Positions 1 through 6,781 of a stretch of 9,376 nucleotides of DNA are shown here, in pieces (position 1 is the first letter of the stretch; each line of letters begins with the position of its first letter). Location of the stretch: positions 1 to 9,376 of the forward strand of contig JAEYWW010000369.1 in assembly GCA_023428805.1 (NCBI GenBank), read 5' to 3'. This DNA is from Armatimonadota bacterium (GTDB lineage Bacteria; Armatimonadota; Fimbriimonadia; Fimbriimonadales; Fimbriimonadaceae). A program made the translations under genes and the position numbers. The notes beneath the pieces were generated by a model. It was not told the origin of the DNA. It saw only the letters and a list, made by a program, of their open reading frames with translations, and did no database searches.

Positions 1-106
1 AGTGGGTGGGGTGGCGAAGCCACAGGATTGGGTCGAGGATGCAGCCGAGAGACGGGTTCCGCTTCATCGCGCCACGCAAAGCTCGGGCAAATACGGCCCG
101 GCCCTG

Positions 107-253
107 ATCTCCGCTCCATTCGGGCAAAAAAGGGCCCTCGCGTGCCTGGAGCCGCCCACACGGGTGTCGCAGTTGGCTTGTGAGGCCATCGGCTTGATTC
201 CAGGTCTAGTTGGAGCGATCACCGAAGGCGACCGGCCCGAATGGAACGGAGAT
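107..253. repeat. 19-bp imperfect inverted repeat with a nested smaller one
   Basis: The arm at 107-125 (ATCTCCGCTCCATTCGGGC) and the reverse complement of 235-253 agree at 18 of 19 positions, with a 109-nt spacer. Inside the spacer, CCTGGA (about 145-150) can pair with TCCAGG (about 197-202). The adjoining GCCG/CGGC and TGGC/GCCA could extend a nested stem with bulges. The layout would suit a structured RNA or the ends of a small mobile or repetitive element. No known RNA family or transposon was recognised, and pairing was judged by eye only. Confidence 0.4.
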
Positions 254-544
254 GGGCTTTGAAGGGAAGACTTGGGATCAGAAAATCTAGCGGACAGGAA
301 TTCTTGTGGCCTTTCGGCGTGAAAGAAATCCGATGCCGTCTGCTTTCCGGCCCGCAAGTCCGTCAAATCGCTGCAAAAACTAGTCTGGGGTGGCCAAATT
401 GCCGCCGACGCTCGTTGTGGCCATGAGCGCGGCGCTTGTCAGCGATTGCGCTCAGGCAGTGAGAAATATTGAGTGGCCTGGACGGCCAAGGATTTTCACC
501 ATTCTCAGTTGTCCTGATGTCCTGCGGTCAAGTTTCTGAAGCCA

Positions 545-573
545 GGAGGTGTTAGCGATAACCTAACCTCTCC
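545..573. terminator. compound hairpin downstream of the ROK gene
   Basis: Two 5-bp stems (551-555 with 563-567, and 545-549 with 569-573 including one G-U pair) are separated by a single mismatch and enclose a 7-nt loop. The hairpin lies about 64 bp past the stop of the leftward ROK gene and could end its transcript. There is no U-run after it on either strand, so an intrinsic terminator is only a weak call. Nested within it, GTTAGCGATAAC (551-562) fits GTTA-N-CG-N-TAAC, which resembles operators of LacI-like regulators. Confidence 0.25.
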
Positions 574-618
574 GTCCCGCAAGGAAAAGGATTATGCAGC
601 CTCACAAAATAAGGCCCG

Positions 619-631
619 GGGACCAGGTCCC
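619..631. repeat. 13-bp palindrome beside the ROK stop codon
   Basis: GGGACCAGGTCCC is a perfect 6-bp inverted repeat around one base, 5 bp beyond the ROK stop codon. On the minus strand it is preceded by ATTTT and followed by a GC-rich stretch and CCTTATTTT. It could act as a weak terminator or be one copy of a dispersed REP-like palindrome. A genome-wide copy count would tell these apart. Confidence 0.35.
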
Positions 632-636
632 AAAAT

Positions 637-1815
637 TTATGCCAGGACAGGCCCGACTCTGCTGAAGAGTGAATCCAGCAGCGCTCCCAGGGTTCCGCTG
701 GCTTTGTCCGCATGAGCGACGATGAGGCGGCAATCTTCGGCGGCCGGCTGCAGTGATCGGGCTGCAACTTCCTTCTCCAGTGCGCCGATGACGATCTCGC
801 GGCACTCAAAAATGCGTCCGTAAAGGATCACCGCCTGCGGATTGAACAAGTTGATGACGGCGGCGACCGCAATGCCGAGATAGCTGATGAACTGCTCAAA
901 CTCAGGCTTGGCCTCCCCGGACTGCACCATCGCGAGGGCCTCATCCATCGTCAACTCCCGGCCAGTGCGCTCGGCGAGCGAGCGCAGGAGAGCCCGGTCG
1001 GTAGCCACCGTCTCCAAGCAGCCTCTGTTGCCGCATCCGCAGGGACGTCCTTCTGGATCGACAGTGATATGGCCGAGTTCCCCGGCAAATCCGTTTGTGC
1101 CCTGCATGAATTTGCCGCCCAAGAAAACGCCCATGCCAAGGCCTTCGGTCAAGTCCACAACCGCGAAATTGCTCAGGCCATCCGCCTCGCCCAGCATCAG
1201 TTCCGCAAGGCTGAGCGCATGGACTTCATGCAGGCACACCACGGAAACATTGAGCCGATCTTCGAGATCCGGGCCGATGTTCCGCTTGTCCAAGATGTGC
1301 ATGTTTGGGCTGAAGGCGACCCGCCCCGACTCTTCGAGCAGTCCAGGAACACTCAAGCCCAATCCGTAGCAGCGCCCTTCCCGCAGAGCTTCCACTTTCT
1401 GAAAACGCTCCACGATTTCGTCGATCAATTCATCGTAGCTGCCGGGCGTCGGGAATTTAGTAAAGGTCTCCTTCTCTATGATCCCATCCAGGCCAGCCCA
1501 GAAAATCTCGCATTCTGCGACATTGACGCAGACTCCGGCGATGTACTGCGACTTGGCCGCCAGCCGATAAAGTCGGCCAGGACGGCCTCGCTGTTTGAAT
1601 GAAAGTTCTATTTCCTCCACCAAACCTGTCTCCAACAAATCAGAAACAACGCGGGAAGCCGTTGGTGAAGAGACTCCGGTGGCACGGGCGAGGTCGGCGC
1701 GAGTTGATGGACCGCTCCGTCGAAGCTCATCAAGGAACCGGCGCATATTGATTCTTTTCAGAGTCGCCGGAAGGGGAGCCGCACCGTGATTCTCATCCAT
1801 ATCAGCAATTCTCAC
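637..1815 (-). CDS. ROK-family transcriptional repressor (NagC/XylR type)
   Basis: This is a 392-residue sugar-sensing DNA-binding regulator. A winged helix-turn-helix occupies roughly residues 20-75, with the recognition region around SSPTASRVVSDLL (49-61). A ROK domain follows (about 88-385). The ROK zinc motif is intact: H249, C259, C261 and C266 in GHITVDPEGRPCGCGNRGCLE (residues 248-268), and E246 and H249 are the usual sugar contacts. Where ROK kinases carry an NDAN-type catalytic Asp, this protein reads HEVHA (196-200), and the N-terminal phosphate-binding motif is degenerate, so kinase activity is unlikely. It is divergent from the isomerase operon across a short gap and is probably its repressor, relieved by a sugar. 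The start used is GTG at 1815. An ATG at codon 6 (1798-1800) is an alternative and keeps the whole HTH. Confidence 0.9.
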   Translation of the reverse strand: MRIADMDENHGAAPLPATLKRINMRRFLDELRRSGPSTRADLARATGVSSPTASRVVSDLLETGLVEEIELSFKQRGRPGRLYRLAAKSQYIAGVCVNVAECEIFWAGLDGIIEKETFTKFPTPGSYDELIDEIVERFQKVEALREGRCYGLGLSVPGLLEESGRVAFSPNMHILDKRNIGPDLEDRLNVSVVCLHEVHALSLAELMLGEADGLSNFAVVDLTEGLGMGVFLGGKFMQGTNGFAGELGHITVDPEGRPCGCGNRGCLETVATDRALLRSLAERTGRELTMDEALAMVQSGEAKPEFEQFISYLGIAVAAVINLFNPQAVILYGRIFECREIVIGALEKEVAARSLQPAAEDCRLIVAHADKASGTLGALLDSLFSRVGPVLA

Positions 1816-1834
1816 TTTACCCCAGGCAACCTTT

Positions 1835-1846
1835 AGTAACGTTTCT
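1835..1846. promoter_or_regulatory. candidate ROK operator in the divergent promoter region
   Basis: AGTAACGTTTCT is a 12-bp palindrome with one mismatched pair and a perfect AACGTT core. It lies in the only intergenic space between the repressor gene and the operon, and ends 1 bp before the CATAAT hexamer. Repressor binding here could control both directions. The assignment rests on position and symmetry; no second copy was found upstream of the operon. Confidence 0.35.
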
Positions 1847-1847
1847 T

Positions 1848-1853
1848 CATAAT
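1848..1853 (+). promoter_or_regulatory. candidate -10 element of the isomerase operon
   Basis: CATAAT matches TATAAT at five of six positions and lies 40 bp upstream of the preferred isomerase start, giving a leader of roughly 30 nt. No good -35 hexamer sits 16-18 bp upstream (the sequence there is close to GGCAAC), so the promoter would be weak or need activation. The palindrome at 1835-1846 would fill the spacer. Confidence 0.3.
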
Positions 1854-1892
1854 GACGCTGTTTTCGCCCTGCTCGGCGGGGTTGGAGTGATC

Positions 1893-3302
1893 ATGGATCG
1901 GCCCGTCACCCTTGGCGTTATTGTTGGCAACCGCGGCTTCTTTCCCTCTCACTTATGTGAGACCGGACGAAGAACCATCCTCGAAGTGTTGGAAAGGGAG
2001 GGCATTCGCGCGATTATCCTTCCCGAAAGCTCACGGAATTCAGGTTCCGTTGAGAGCCTGGACGAGGCGCGGGCCTGCGGCGAGCTTTTCAAGAGTCATC
2101 AGGATGAGATCGACGGAATTCTGGTCACTTTGCCCAACTTTGGCGACGAGCGCGCCATCGCAAACTCGATCCGTTTCTCAGGTTTGAAAGTCCCGGTTCT
2201 CGTCCACGCCTTCAGCGACGACGCCAAGCGGATGTCCATTGCGGATCGGCGTGACAGCTTCTGCGGGAAGATGTCGTGCTGCAACAACCTCCGACAGTAC
2301 GGCATTCATTTCTCCCTCACCGCGCTGCACACTGTCGATCCCCGTTCAGAATCCTTCCTCGCCGACCTCCGCCAGTTTGCGGCAACCTGCCGGGTTGTAC
2401 GCGGATTGCAGCGCTGCCGAATCGGTGCGCTGGGTGCCAGGCCAACTGCATTCAATACTGTCCGCTACAGCGAGAAGCTGCTGGAAAAATCCGGCATCAG
2501 CGTGGAGACGCTCGACCTTTCAGAGGCTCTGGGGAGGGCGCGTGCGATTGACTCAAGCGATCAGGTCTTGGTCAAAAAACTGCAGCAGATCAGCAGTTAT
2601 ACAGCGACGCAGGGCATTCCTCAAGAGAGCCTGGACAAAATGGCCAGACTCGGCGTGGCGATCGACCGATGGATTCACGAATGCCAGCTTGATGCGACGG
2701 CCATTCAGTGCTGGACCGCGCTGGAGGAGTTCTATGGGGTGGTCCCCTGCACCCTGATGTCGATGATGTCCGACGGCCTCATGTCGAGCGGCTGCGAGAC
2801 GGATGTGGCAGGCGTTGTGGGAATGCACGCCATGCGCCTCGCGTCGGGAACTCCATCCGCCCTCTTGGACTGGAACAACAATTTTGGAGACGATCCCAAC
2901 AAGGCGGTGGTATTCCATTGCTCCAACCTGCCCGCCAGCGTTTTTGAAGACCAGAAGATGGATTATCAGGAAATCATCGCCGGAACGGTGGGAAGGGAGA
3001 ACACCTATGGCACCATCGTTGGAAGGATGAAGCCCGGACCCTTCACCTTCTGCCGTGTCTCCACCGATGACGAATGGGGCACGATTCGCGCGTATGTCGG
3101 AGAGGGGCGAATGACGAATGACGTGCTTTCAACATTTGGCGGATTCGGTGTTGCAGAGATTCCAAACATGCAGGATCTGCTCCGATTCATCTGCGAGAAC
3201 GGATTTGAACACCACGTCGCCTTCAGTTTGTCGCAAGTTTCTGCCGCCATCGCCGATGCGTTCGGCAATTACCTGGGCTGGGATGTCCACCACCACAACT
3301 GA
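1893..3302 (+). CDS. L-fucose/L-arabinose isomerase-like protein
   Basis: A metal-dependent aldose-ketose isomerase of the FucI-like fold, about 469 residues and probably cytoplasmic. The start chosen is ATG 1893, because GGAG at 1884-1887 lies 5 nt upstream; the frame is also open from GTG 1887. Numbered from this ATG, family features are GKMSCCNN (125-132), a CETDVAG block with E302, LLDWNNNF with D326, and a C-terminal EHH (H440/H441). E302 and D326 are 24 residues apart, the same spacing as the Mn-binding Glu337 and Asp361 of E. coli FucI, and one of the C-terminal His residues would be the third ligand. Length is typical of the shorter FucI-like proteins rather than the 591-residue FucI. 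It is first in an operon with a GH127 arabinofuranosidase, so L-arabinose is the likeliest substrate, but L-fucose or another aldose cannot be excluded. Confidence 0.85.
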   Translation: MDRPVTLGVIVGNRGFFPSHLCETGRRTILEVLEREGIRAIILPESSRNSGSVESLDEARACGELFKSHQDEIDGILVTLPNFGDERAIANSIRFSGLKVPVLVHAFSDDAKRMSIADRRDSFCGKMSCCNNLRQYGIHFSLTALHTVDPRSESFLADLRQFAATCRVVRGLQRCRIGALGARPTAFNTVRYSEKLLEKSGISVETLDLSEALGRARAIDSSDQVLVKKLQQISSYTATQGIPQESLDKMARLGVAIDRWIHECQLDATAIQCWTALEEFYGVVPCTLMSMMSDGLMSSGCETDVAGVVGMHAMRLASGTPSALLDWNNNFGDDPNKAVVFHCSNLPASVFEDQKMDYQEIIAGTVGRENTYGTIVGRMKPGPFTFCRVSTDDEWGTIRAYVGEGRMTNDVLSTFGGFGVAEIPNMQDLLRFICENGFEHHVAFSLSQVSAAIADAFGNYLGWDVHHHN

Positions 3303-3308
3303 TCTCCA

Positions 3309-5684
3309 ATGAGCATTGCCGCACTTCTCCTCGCGTCGCTTGGCGCACCTGTTTATTTCGGACCCAAAACGGACATCCGTCCGGTTCCCTTTACACATGT
3401 TCATATGCGCGACGGGTTCTGGTCGGAGCGCATCAGGACGAATCGTGAAGTCACTCTCGCTCACGAAATCAGAATGTGCGAAACCACCGGGCGTCTGGAC
3501 AATTTTCGCGCCGCTGCAGGAGTTGCGGGGAAGAAGCATGAAGGCTATTTCTTCAACGACTCCGATGTCTACAAGGTGATCGAAGCTGCCGCCTACATGT
3601 TGATGACAGCCCGCGACAAGGAGATGGAGGCGAAGATGGACGAGTGGATCGACCTGATCTCTCTTGCGCAGGAACCAGATGGCTATCTCCACACTCAGAC
3701 CACCGCCAGCAAGTACACGGACAAGCTGATTCCACGCTGGACAGACGACTGGGGCGAGCACGAGACCTACAACGTCGGACACTTCTACGAAGCGGCGGTC
3801 GCCTATTCGCAGGCGACGGGCAAACGCAAGATTCTGGACATTGCGCTCAAGAATGCGGACCTGATCTGTGCCACCTATAACGAGAAGGGCAGACGCCACG
3901 CTCCGGGACACCAGGAGATTGAGATCGGACTGGTGAAGCTCTACCAACTGACGGGCAAAAAGCGATACTTGGAGACCGCTCAGTTCTTTCTAAACGAACG
4001 GGGCAACAAGACGGATCGCAAGAGAAATTTTGGCGACTATAGCCAGGATTTAGAGCCTGTTCTTAAACAAAACCACGCCGTCGGTCACTCTGTCCGAGCC
4101 GCCTATATGTACGCGGCGATGATCGATGTCGGCACTCATGTGGGAGACAAGCGGTACACCGAGGCGACCGAGAGAATTTGGAAGGATGTCGTCAACTCGA
4201 AGATTTATCTCACAGGAGGAATCGGTTCATCGGGTTCAAACGAGGGGTTTGACAAAGAATATGAACTGCCCAACCTGACGGGCTACGCCGAAACATGCGC
4301 GTCGATCGCCAATGTCTTCTGGAATCAACGGCTCTTCCAAACAACGGGCGACTCCAGATACATTGATGTTCTTGAACGATCTTTGTACAATGCGTTCTTG
4401 TCCGGCTATGGGATGGAAGGAACAACCTTCTTCTATCCCAACCCTCTCCAGTCAGTTCATGGTGGACGCCGAAGCGAATGGTTCGCCTGCGCCTGCTGTC
4501 CGCCCAACGTGGCCCGCCTGCTGCCCACCGTTCCTGGCTTGATCTACAGTGTCGATAAGAAGGGCTTCTTCGTCAACCTCTACGCTGCGAGCGATTTGGA
4601 GACTACATTCAATGGTCAAGAGGTGAAGATCCGGCAGGAGACGAAGATGCCGTGGGACGGAAAGGTTGTCTTCACAGTCGAATCCGATTCACCGCAGAAG
4701 TTCATGATGCGTCTGCGGGTTCCGGGCTGGGCGCAGAACAAGGCCATGCCGAGCACGCTTTACAATGAGGTGGTTAAGGAGTCTGGTCCGACAACGATCA
4801 CCATCAACGATCACACGGCAAAAACCGAAATTGTCAACGGCTATTTCGTCGTCGAACGCGAATGGAAGAAGGGCGACCGCATTGAGCTTGATCTCCCTAT
4901 GCTGCCTCGCTGGTTGGAATCCAATGAAAAGCTCAAAGACAACGAAAATCGGCTTGCCCTCCAAGTCGGGCCGTTTGTTTACTGCGCTGAATTCGCCGAC
5001 CAGCCGGACAGCCAGGTTCTCAATCGAGTTGTCGTTCCTTCCAACAAAATTGATTTGATATGGAAGAGGAGCTTGCTCGGCGGCATCAACATCGCTCGAA
5101 CGGAAGTTCAGACCGCCAAGCGAACATCGGACGGACAGATCGTGGCCGACGGCGCCGCCGACCTGACTCTCATCCCTTACTATGCGTGGGCGCATCGAGG
5201 TCCGGGGCAGATGGCAGTCTGGCTCGCCGCCAAGCCCGAAGCCGCCTGGCCAAAGCCTGCCGACACCATCGCCAGCACAAGCAAGATCACGACTTCATAC
5301 GGCTCGGGCGTCGAGGCGCTGACCGACCAGCTTGTCCCACCCAAGTCGCACGACCACTCTCTGCCCCGTTTCCACGTCTGGCCGCACAAGGGCACGACCG
5401 AATGGGTGGAATTCTCATTTGCAGGGAAGAGCGCGGTGGAGAGGGTTGATGTCTTCTGGTTTGAGGATGAGGGCGTGGGCGAATGTCGGATGCCCAAGAG
5501 CTGGCGTGTCCTCTATCGCGACAATGGCAAATGGGTGCCGGTCGTGACAACTTCTGATGGGCTGGCACGAAAGGATGGGTTCAACGTCATGGCGTTCGCG
5601 AAGGTAGAAACCGACGCGATCCGCATTGAATACGATCTTCAAGAACGCTGGGCGACGGGCATTCACGAAGTCGTCATCAAGTAG
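3309..5684 (+). CDS. GH127 (DUF1680) beta-L-arabinofuranosidase-like hydrolase
   Basis: A 791-residue glycoside hydrolase expected to release beta-L-arabinofuranose from plant glycans. An (alpha/alpha)6-barrel spans about 25-420, followed by beta-sandwich domains. The family active site is visible: E312 (GSNEGF) as likely acid/base, then E328 and C330 (AETCAS) with C396 and C397 (CACCPPN) matching the zinc-Cys site of B. longum HypBA1, where a Cys is the nucleophile. E312 to E328 is 16 residues, as in HypBA1 (322 to 338). Residues about 690-791 look like a discoidin/F5-8-type domain that may bind carbohydrate. The N-terminus (about 3-16) is hydrophobic but has no Lys/Arg before it, so secretion is uncertain. 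ATG 3309 is the first start after an in-frame TGA and has no clear Shine-Dalgarno. The gene starts 6 nt after the isomerase stop. Confidence 0.9.
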   Translation: MSIAALLLASLGAPVYFGPKTDIRPVPFTHVHMRDGFWSERIRTNREVTLAHEIRMCETTGRLDNFRAAAGVAGKKHEGYFFNDSDVYKVIEAAAYMLMTARDKEMEAKMDEWIDLISLAQEPDGYLHTQTTASKYTDKLIPRWTDDWGEHETYNVGHFYEAAVAYSQATGKRKILDIALKNADLICATYNEKGRRHAPGHQEIEIGLVKLYQLTGKKRYLETAQFFLNERGNKTDRKRNFGDYSQDLEPVLKQNHAVGHSVRAAYMYAAMIDVGTHVGDKRYTEATERIWKDVVNSKIYLTGGIGSSGSNEGFDKEYELPNLTGYAETCASIANVFWNQRLFQTTGDSRYIDVLERSLYNAFLSGYGMEGTTFFYPNPLQSVHGGRRSEWFACACCPPNVARLLPTVPGLIYSVDKKGFFVNLYAASDLETTFNGQEVKIRQETKMPWDGKVVFTVESDSPQKFMMRLRVPGWAQNKAMPSTLYNEVVKESGPTTITINDHTAKTEIVNGYFVVEREWKKGDRIELDLPMLPRWLESNEKLKDNENRLALQVGPFVYCAEFADQPDSQVLNRVVVPSNKIDLIWKRSLLGGINIARTEVQTAKRTSDGQIVADGAADLTLIPYYAWAHRGPGQMAVWLAAKPEAAWPKPADTIASTSKITTSYGSGVEALTDQLVPPKSHDHSLPRFHVWPHKGTTEWVEFSFAGKSAVERVDVFWFEDEGVGECRMPKSWRVLYRDNGKWVPVVTTSDGLARKDGFNVMAFAKVETDAIRIEYDLQERWATGIHEVVIK

Positions 5685-6296
5685 ATGCCCGGTCAGATCA
5701 TCATCCTGAATGGCGCTCCACGCTCGGGTAAGTCGAGCATCGCCGAGGCCATTCAGGAGTCCTATGACGGGATTTGGATGAAGCTCGGCGTCGATCTCTC
5801 TTCCCAGGGAATACCGTCCAAAGTCAGGCCGGGGATCGGCCTTCGTCCAGGCGGAGAACGTCCGGATTTGGAAGCGGTGATCCCGATGCTCTACGCTGCG
5901 CTTTACGAGTCCATCGCCGCCCATAGTCGCCTTGATCTCAACGTCGTGGTTGATATCGGCCACCACGACTCCTATTCCACGCCACTCAACATCCTCCAAG
6001 ATTGCCTGCGGCGGCTGGAAGGTTTGCCTGTGATCTTTGTAGGAGTTCGCTGCCCGCTGGAGGTCATTCTTGAGAGGCGGAGAACCAGCCCGGAGGGTTC
6101 GTATCTTGCTCCAGCGCCGGGCGAAGGCGTGCCTGATCCAATCCTAAGGTGGCAGACCGAGGTGCACAAACCAGGAATCTACGACATGGAAGTTGACACC
6201 TCAAGGCAGAGTCCAAAAGAGTGCGCGGAGAACATCCGCACGTACCTTCTGAGCTATCGGCCTGTCTCCGCGCTCGACAGAATTCTCGGCCATTAG
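5685..6296 (+). CDS. chloramphenicol phosphotransferase-like P-loop kinase
   Basis: A 203-residue P-loop phosphotransferase of the CPT-like family (the family of Streptomyces venezuelae chloramphenicol 3-O-phosphotransferase). It has a Walker A, GAPRSGKS (10-17), and D37 in LGVD, the position of the proposed catalytic Asp of CPT. A VVVDIGHHD strand-turn (87-95), a VGVRCPLEVILERR motif (119-132) and a YDMEVDTS block (166-173) are also typical. ATG 5685 directly follows the GH127 stop (TAGATG), implying translational coupling. Its stop overlaps that of the convergent DinB-fold gene. Family membership is well supported. Resistance is only one possible role; the operon suggests a sugar or other small-molecule hydroxyl as substrate, which is inference. 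Confidence 0.85.
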   Translation: MPGQIIILNGAPRSGKSSIAEAIQESYDGIWMKLGVDLSSQGIPSKVRPGIGLRPGGERPDLEAVIPMLYAALYESIAAHSRLDLNVVVDIGHHDSYSTPLNILQDCLRRLEGLPVIFVGVRCPLEVILERRRTSPEGSYLAPAPGEGVPDPILRWQTEVHKPGIYDMEVDTSRQSPKECAENIRTYLLSYRPVSALDRILGH

Positions 6297-6772
6297 GCTC
6301 TCGCAAGCCAGACATGAGCGATCTGGCGGATCGCACCCAGGTGATAAGCGCAATGCGCGACCAAAGCGACCGCTCCGGTCAGTGTGTCTTCATCAGCTTC
6401 CGCCGGCAGAGTGATCATTGTTTCCGCAATCTCCTGGACCTGCTGCCGGAGATCAGTTCGGAGGGCTAGCCACTGCTCGCTGTTGACCGCCTGACGCGCC
6501 CAGGAACTCTCCCAATCCAATTTCTCATCGTTCTGCCCGGTGTGGAGAAAGTCCAGCAAAGTCTGGAAAGCAAAGTGAATGTGATAGGCGTGGGCGGCGA
6601 CTGAATTCCGCCCCACCATCGGAGGAGTCGAAGCCTGCTCAGCGGTGAGTTGATCAAGGGTGGGAATAAAGCTGGAAGCCGGCTCGTTGTCTTTGAACCA
6701 AGTCGATTCGTAATAGTCCGCATCACATGCTTCTCGAAAGACCGTGTGAAGCGCTTTTCCAATAGTAGACAT
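6293..6772 (-). CDS. DinB/YfiT-fold family protein
   Basis: A 159-residue protein with the look of a DinB-like four-helix bundle: an N-terminal helix, a VAAHAYHIHFAF helix (58-69) and a C-terminal VAHCAYHLGAIRQI helix (138-151). H61 (or H64), H140 and H144 would form the family's metal-binding His triad. Known relatives include metal-dependent thiol-S-transferases and many proteins of unknown role, so no substrate is assigned. It follows topoisomerase IB after a 9-nt gap on the same strand and is probably co-transcribed. An AGG within the topoisomerase's last codons may serve as a weak ribosome-binding site. Its TAA stop (6293-6295) overlaps the TAG stop (6294-6296) of the convergent kinase gene. 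Confidence 0.8.
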   Translation of the reverse strand: MSTIGKALHTVFREACDADYYESTWFKDNEPASSFIPTLDQLTAEQASTPPMVGRNSVAAHAYHIHFAFQTLLDFLHTGQNDEKLDWESSWARQAVNSEQWLALRTDLRQQVQEIAETMITLPAEADEDTLTGAVALVAHCAYHLGAIRQIAHVWLARA

Positions 6773-6781
6773 AGAGATACA

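Larger units (their letters stand above)
1..636. other. non-coding region with several inverted repeats
   Basis: No convincing gene is visible here. The open frames are at most about 100 codons, overlap one another on both strands, are rich in Arg, Pro and Ser, and match no family I recognise. The region contains a small perfect hairpin at 11-23 (GTGGC, GAA loop, GCCAC), a long imperfect inverted repeat at 107-125/235-253, a 5-bp stem at 474-488 (TGGCC/GGCCA), a compound hairpin at 545-573 and a palindrome at 619-631. The right part lies downstream of the ROK gene, which is read leftward. It may be intergenic sequence with dispersed palindromes or the remains of decayed genes. Confidence 0.6.

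Noticed and set aside
64..366. 100-codon minus-strand open frame
   Set aside because: Low-complexity composition, no domain, overlapped by other frames of similar length and by the inverted repeat at 107-253.
3129..3947. 272-codon minus-strand open frame across the isomerase-GH127 junction
   Set aside because: It is antisense to two genes with clear catalytic motifs and shows no family motif of its own; a mirror of GC-rich coding sequence.
5415..5999. 194-codon minus-strand open frame
   Set aside because: Antisense to the GH127 3' end and the kinase P-loop region; no recognisable domain.
5685..6296. Calling the kinase a chloramphenicol resistance gene
   Set aside because: Family resemblance is clear, but the operon context is sugar catabolism and most family members have no demonstrated resistance role.
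6318..6334. GCGATC/GATCGC hairpin near the convergent stops
   Set aside because: It lies inside the DinB-fold coding sequence and lacks a U-tract, so it is not supported as a terminator.
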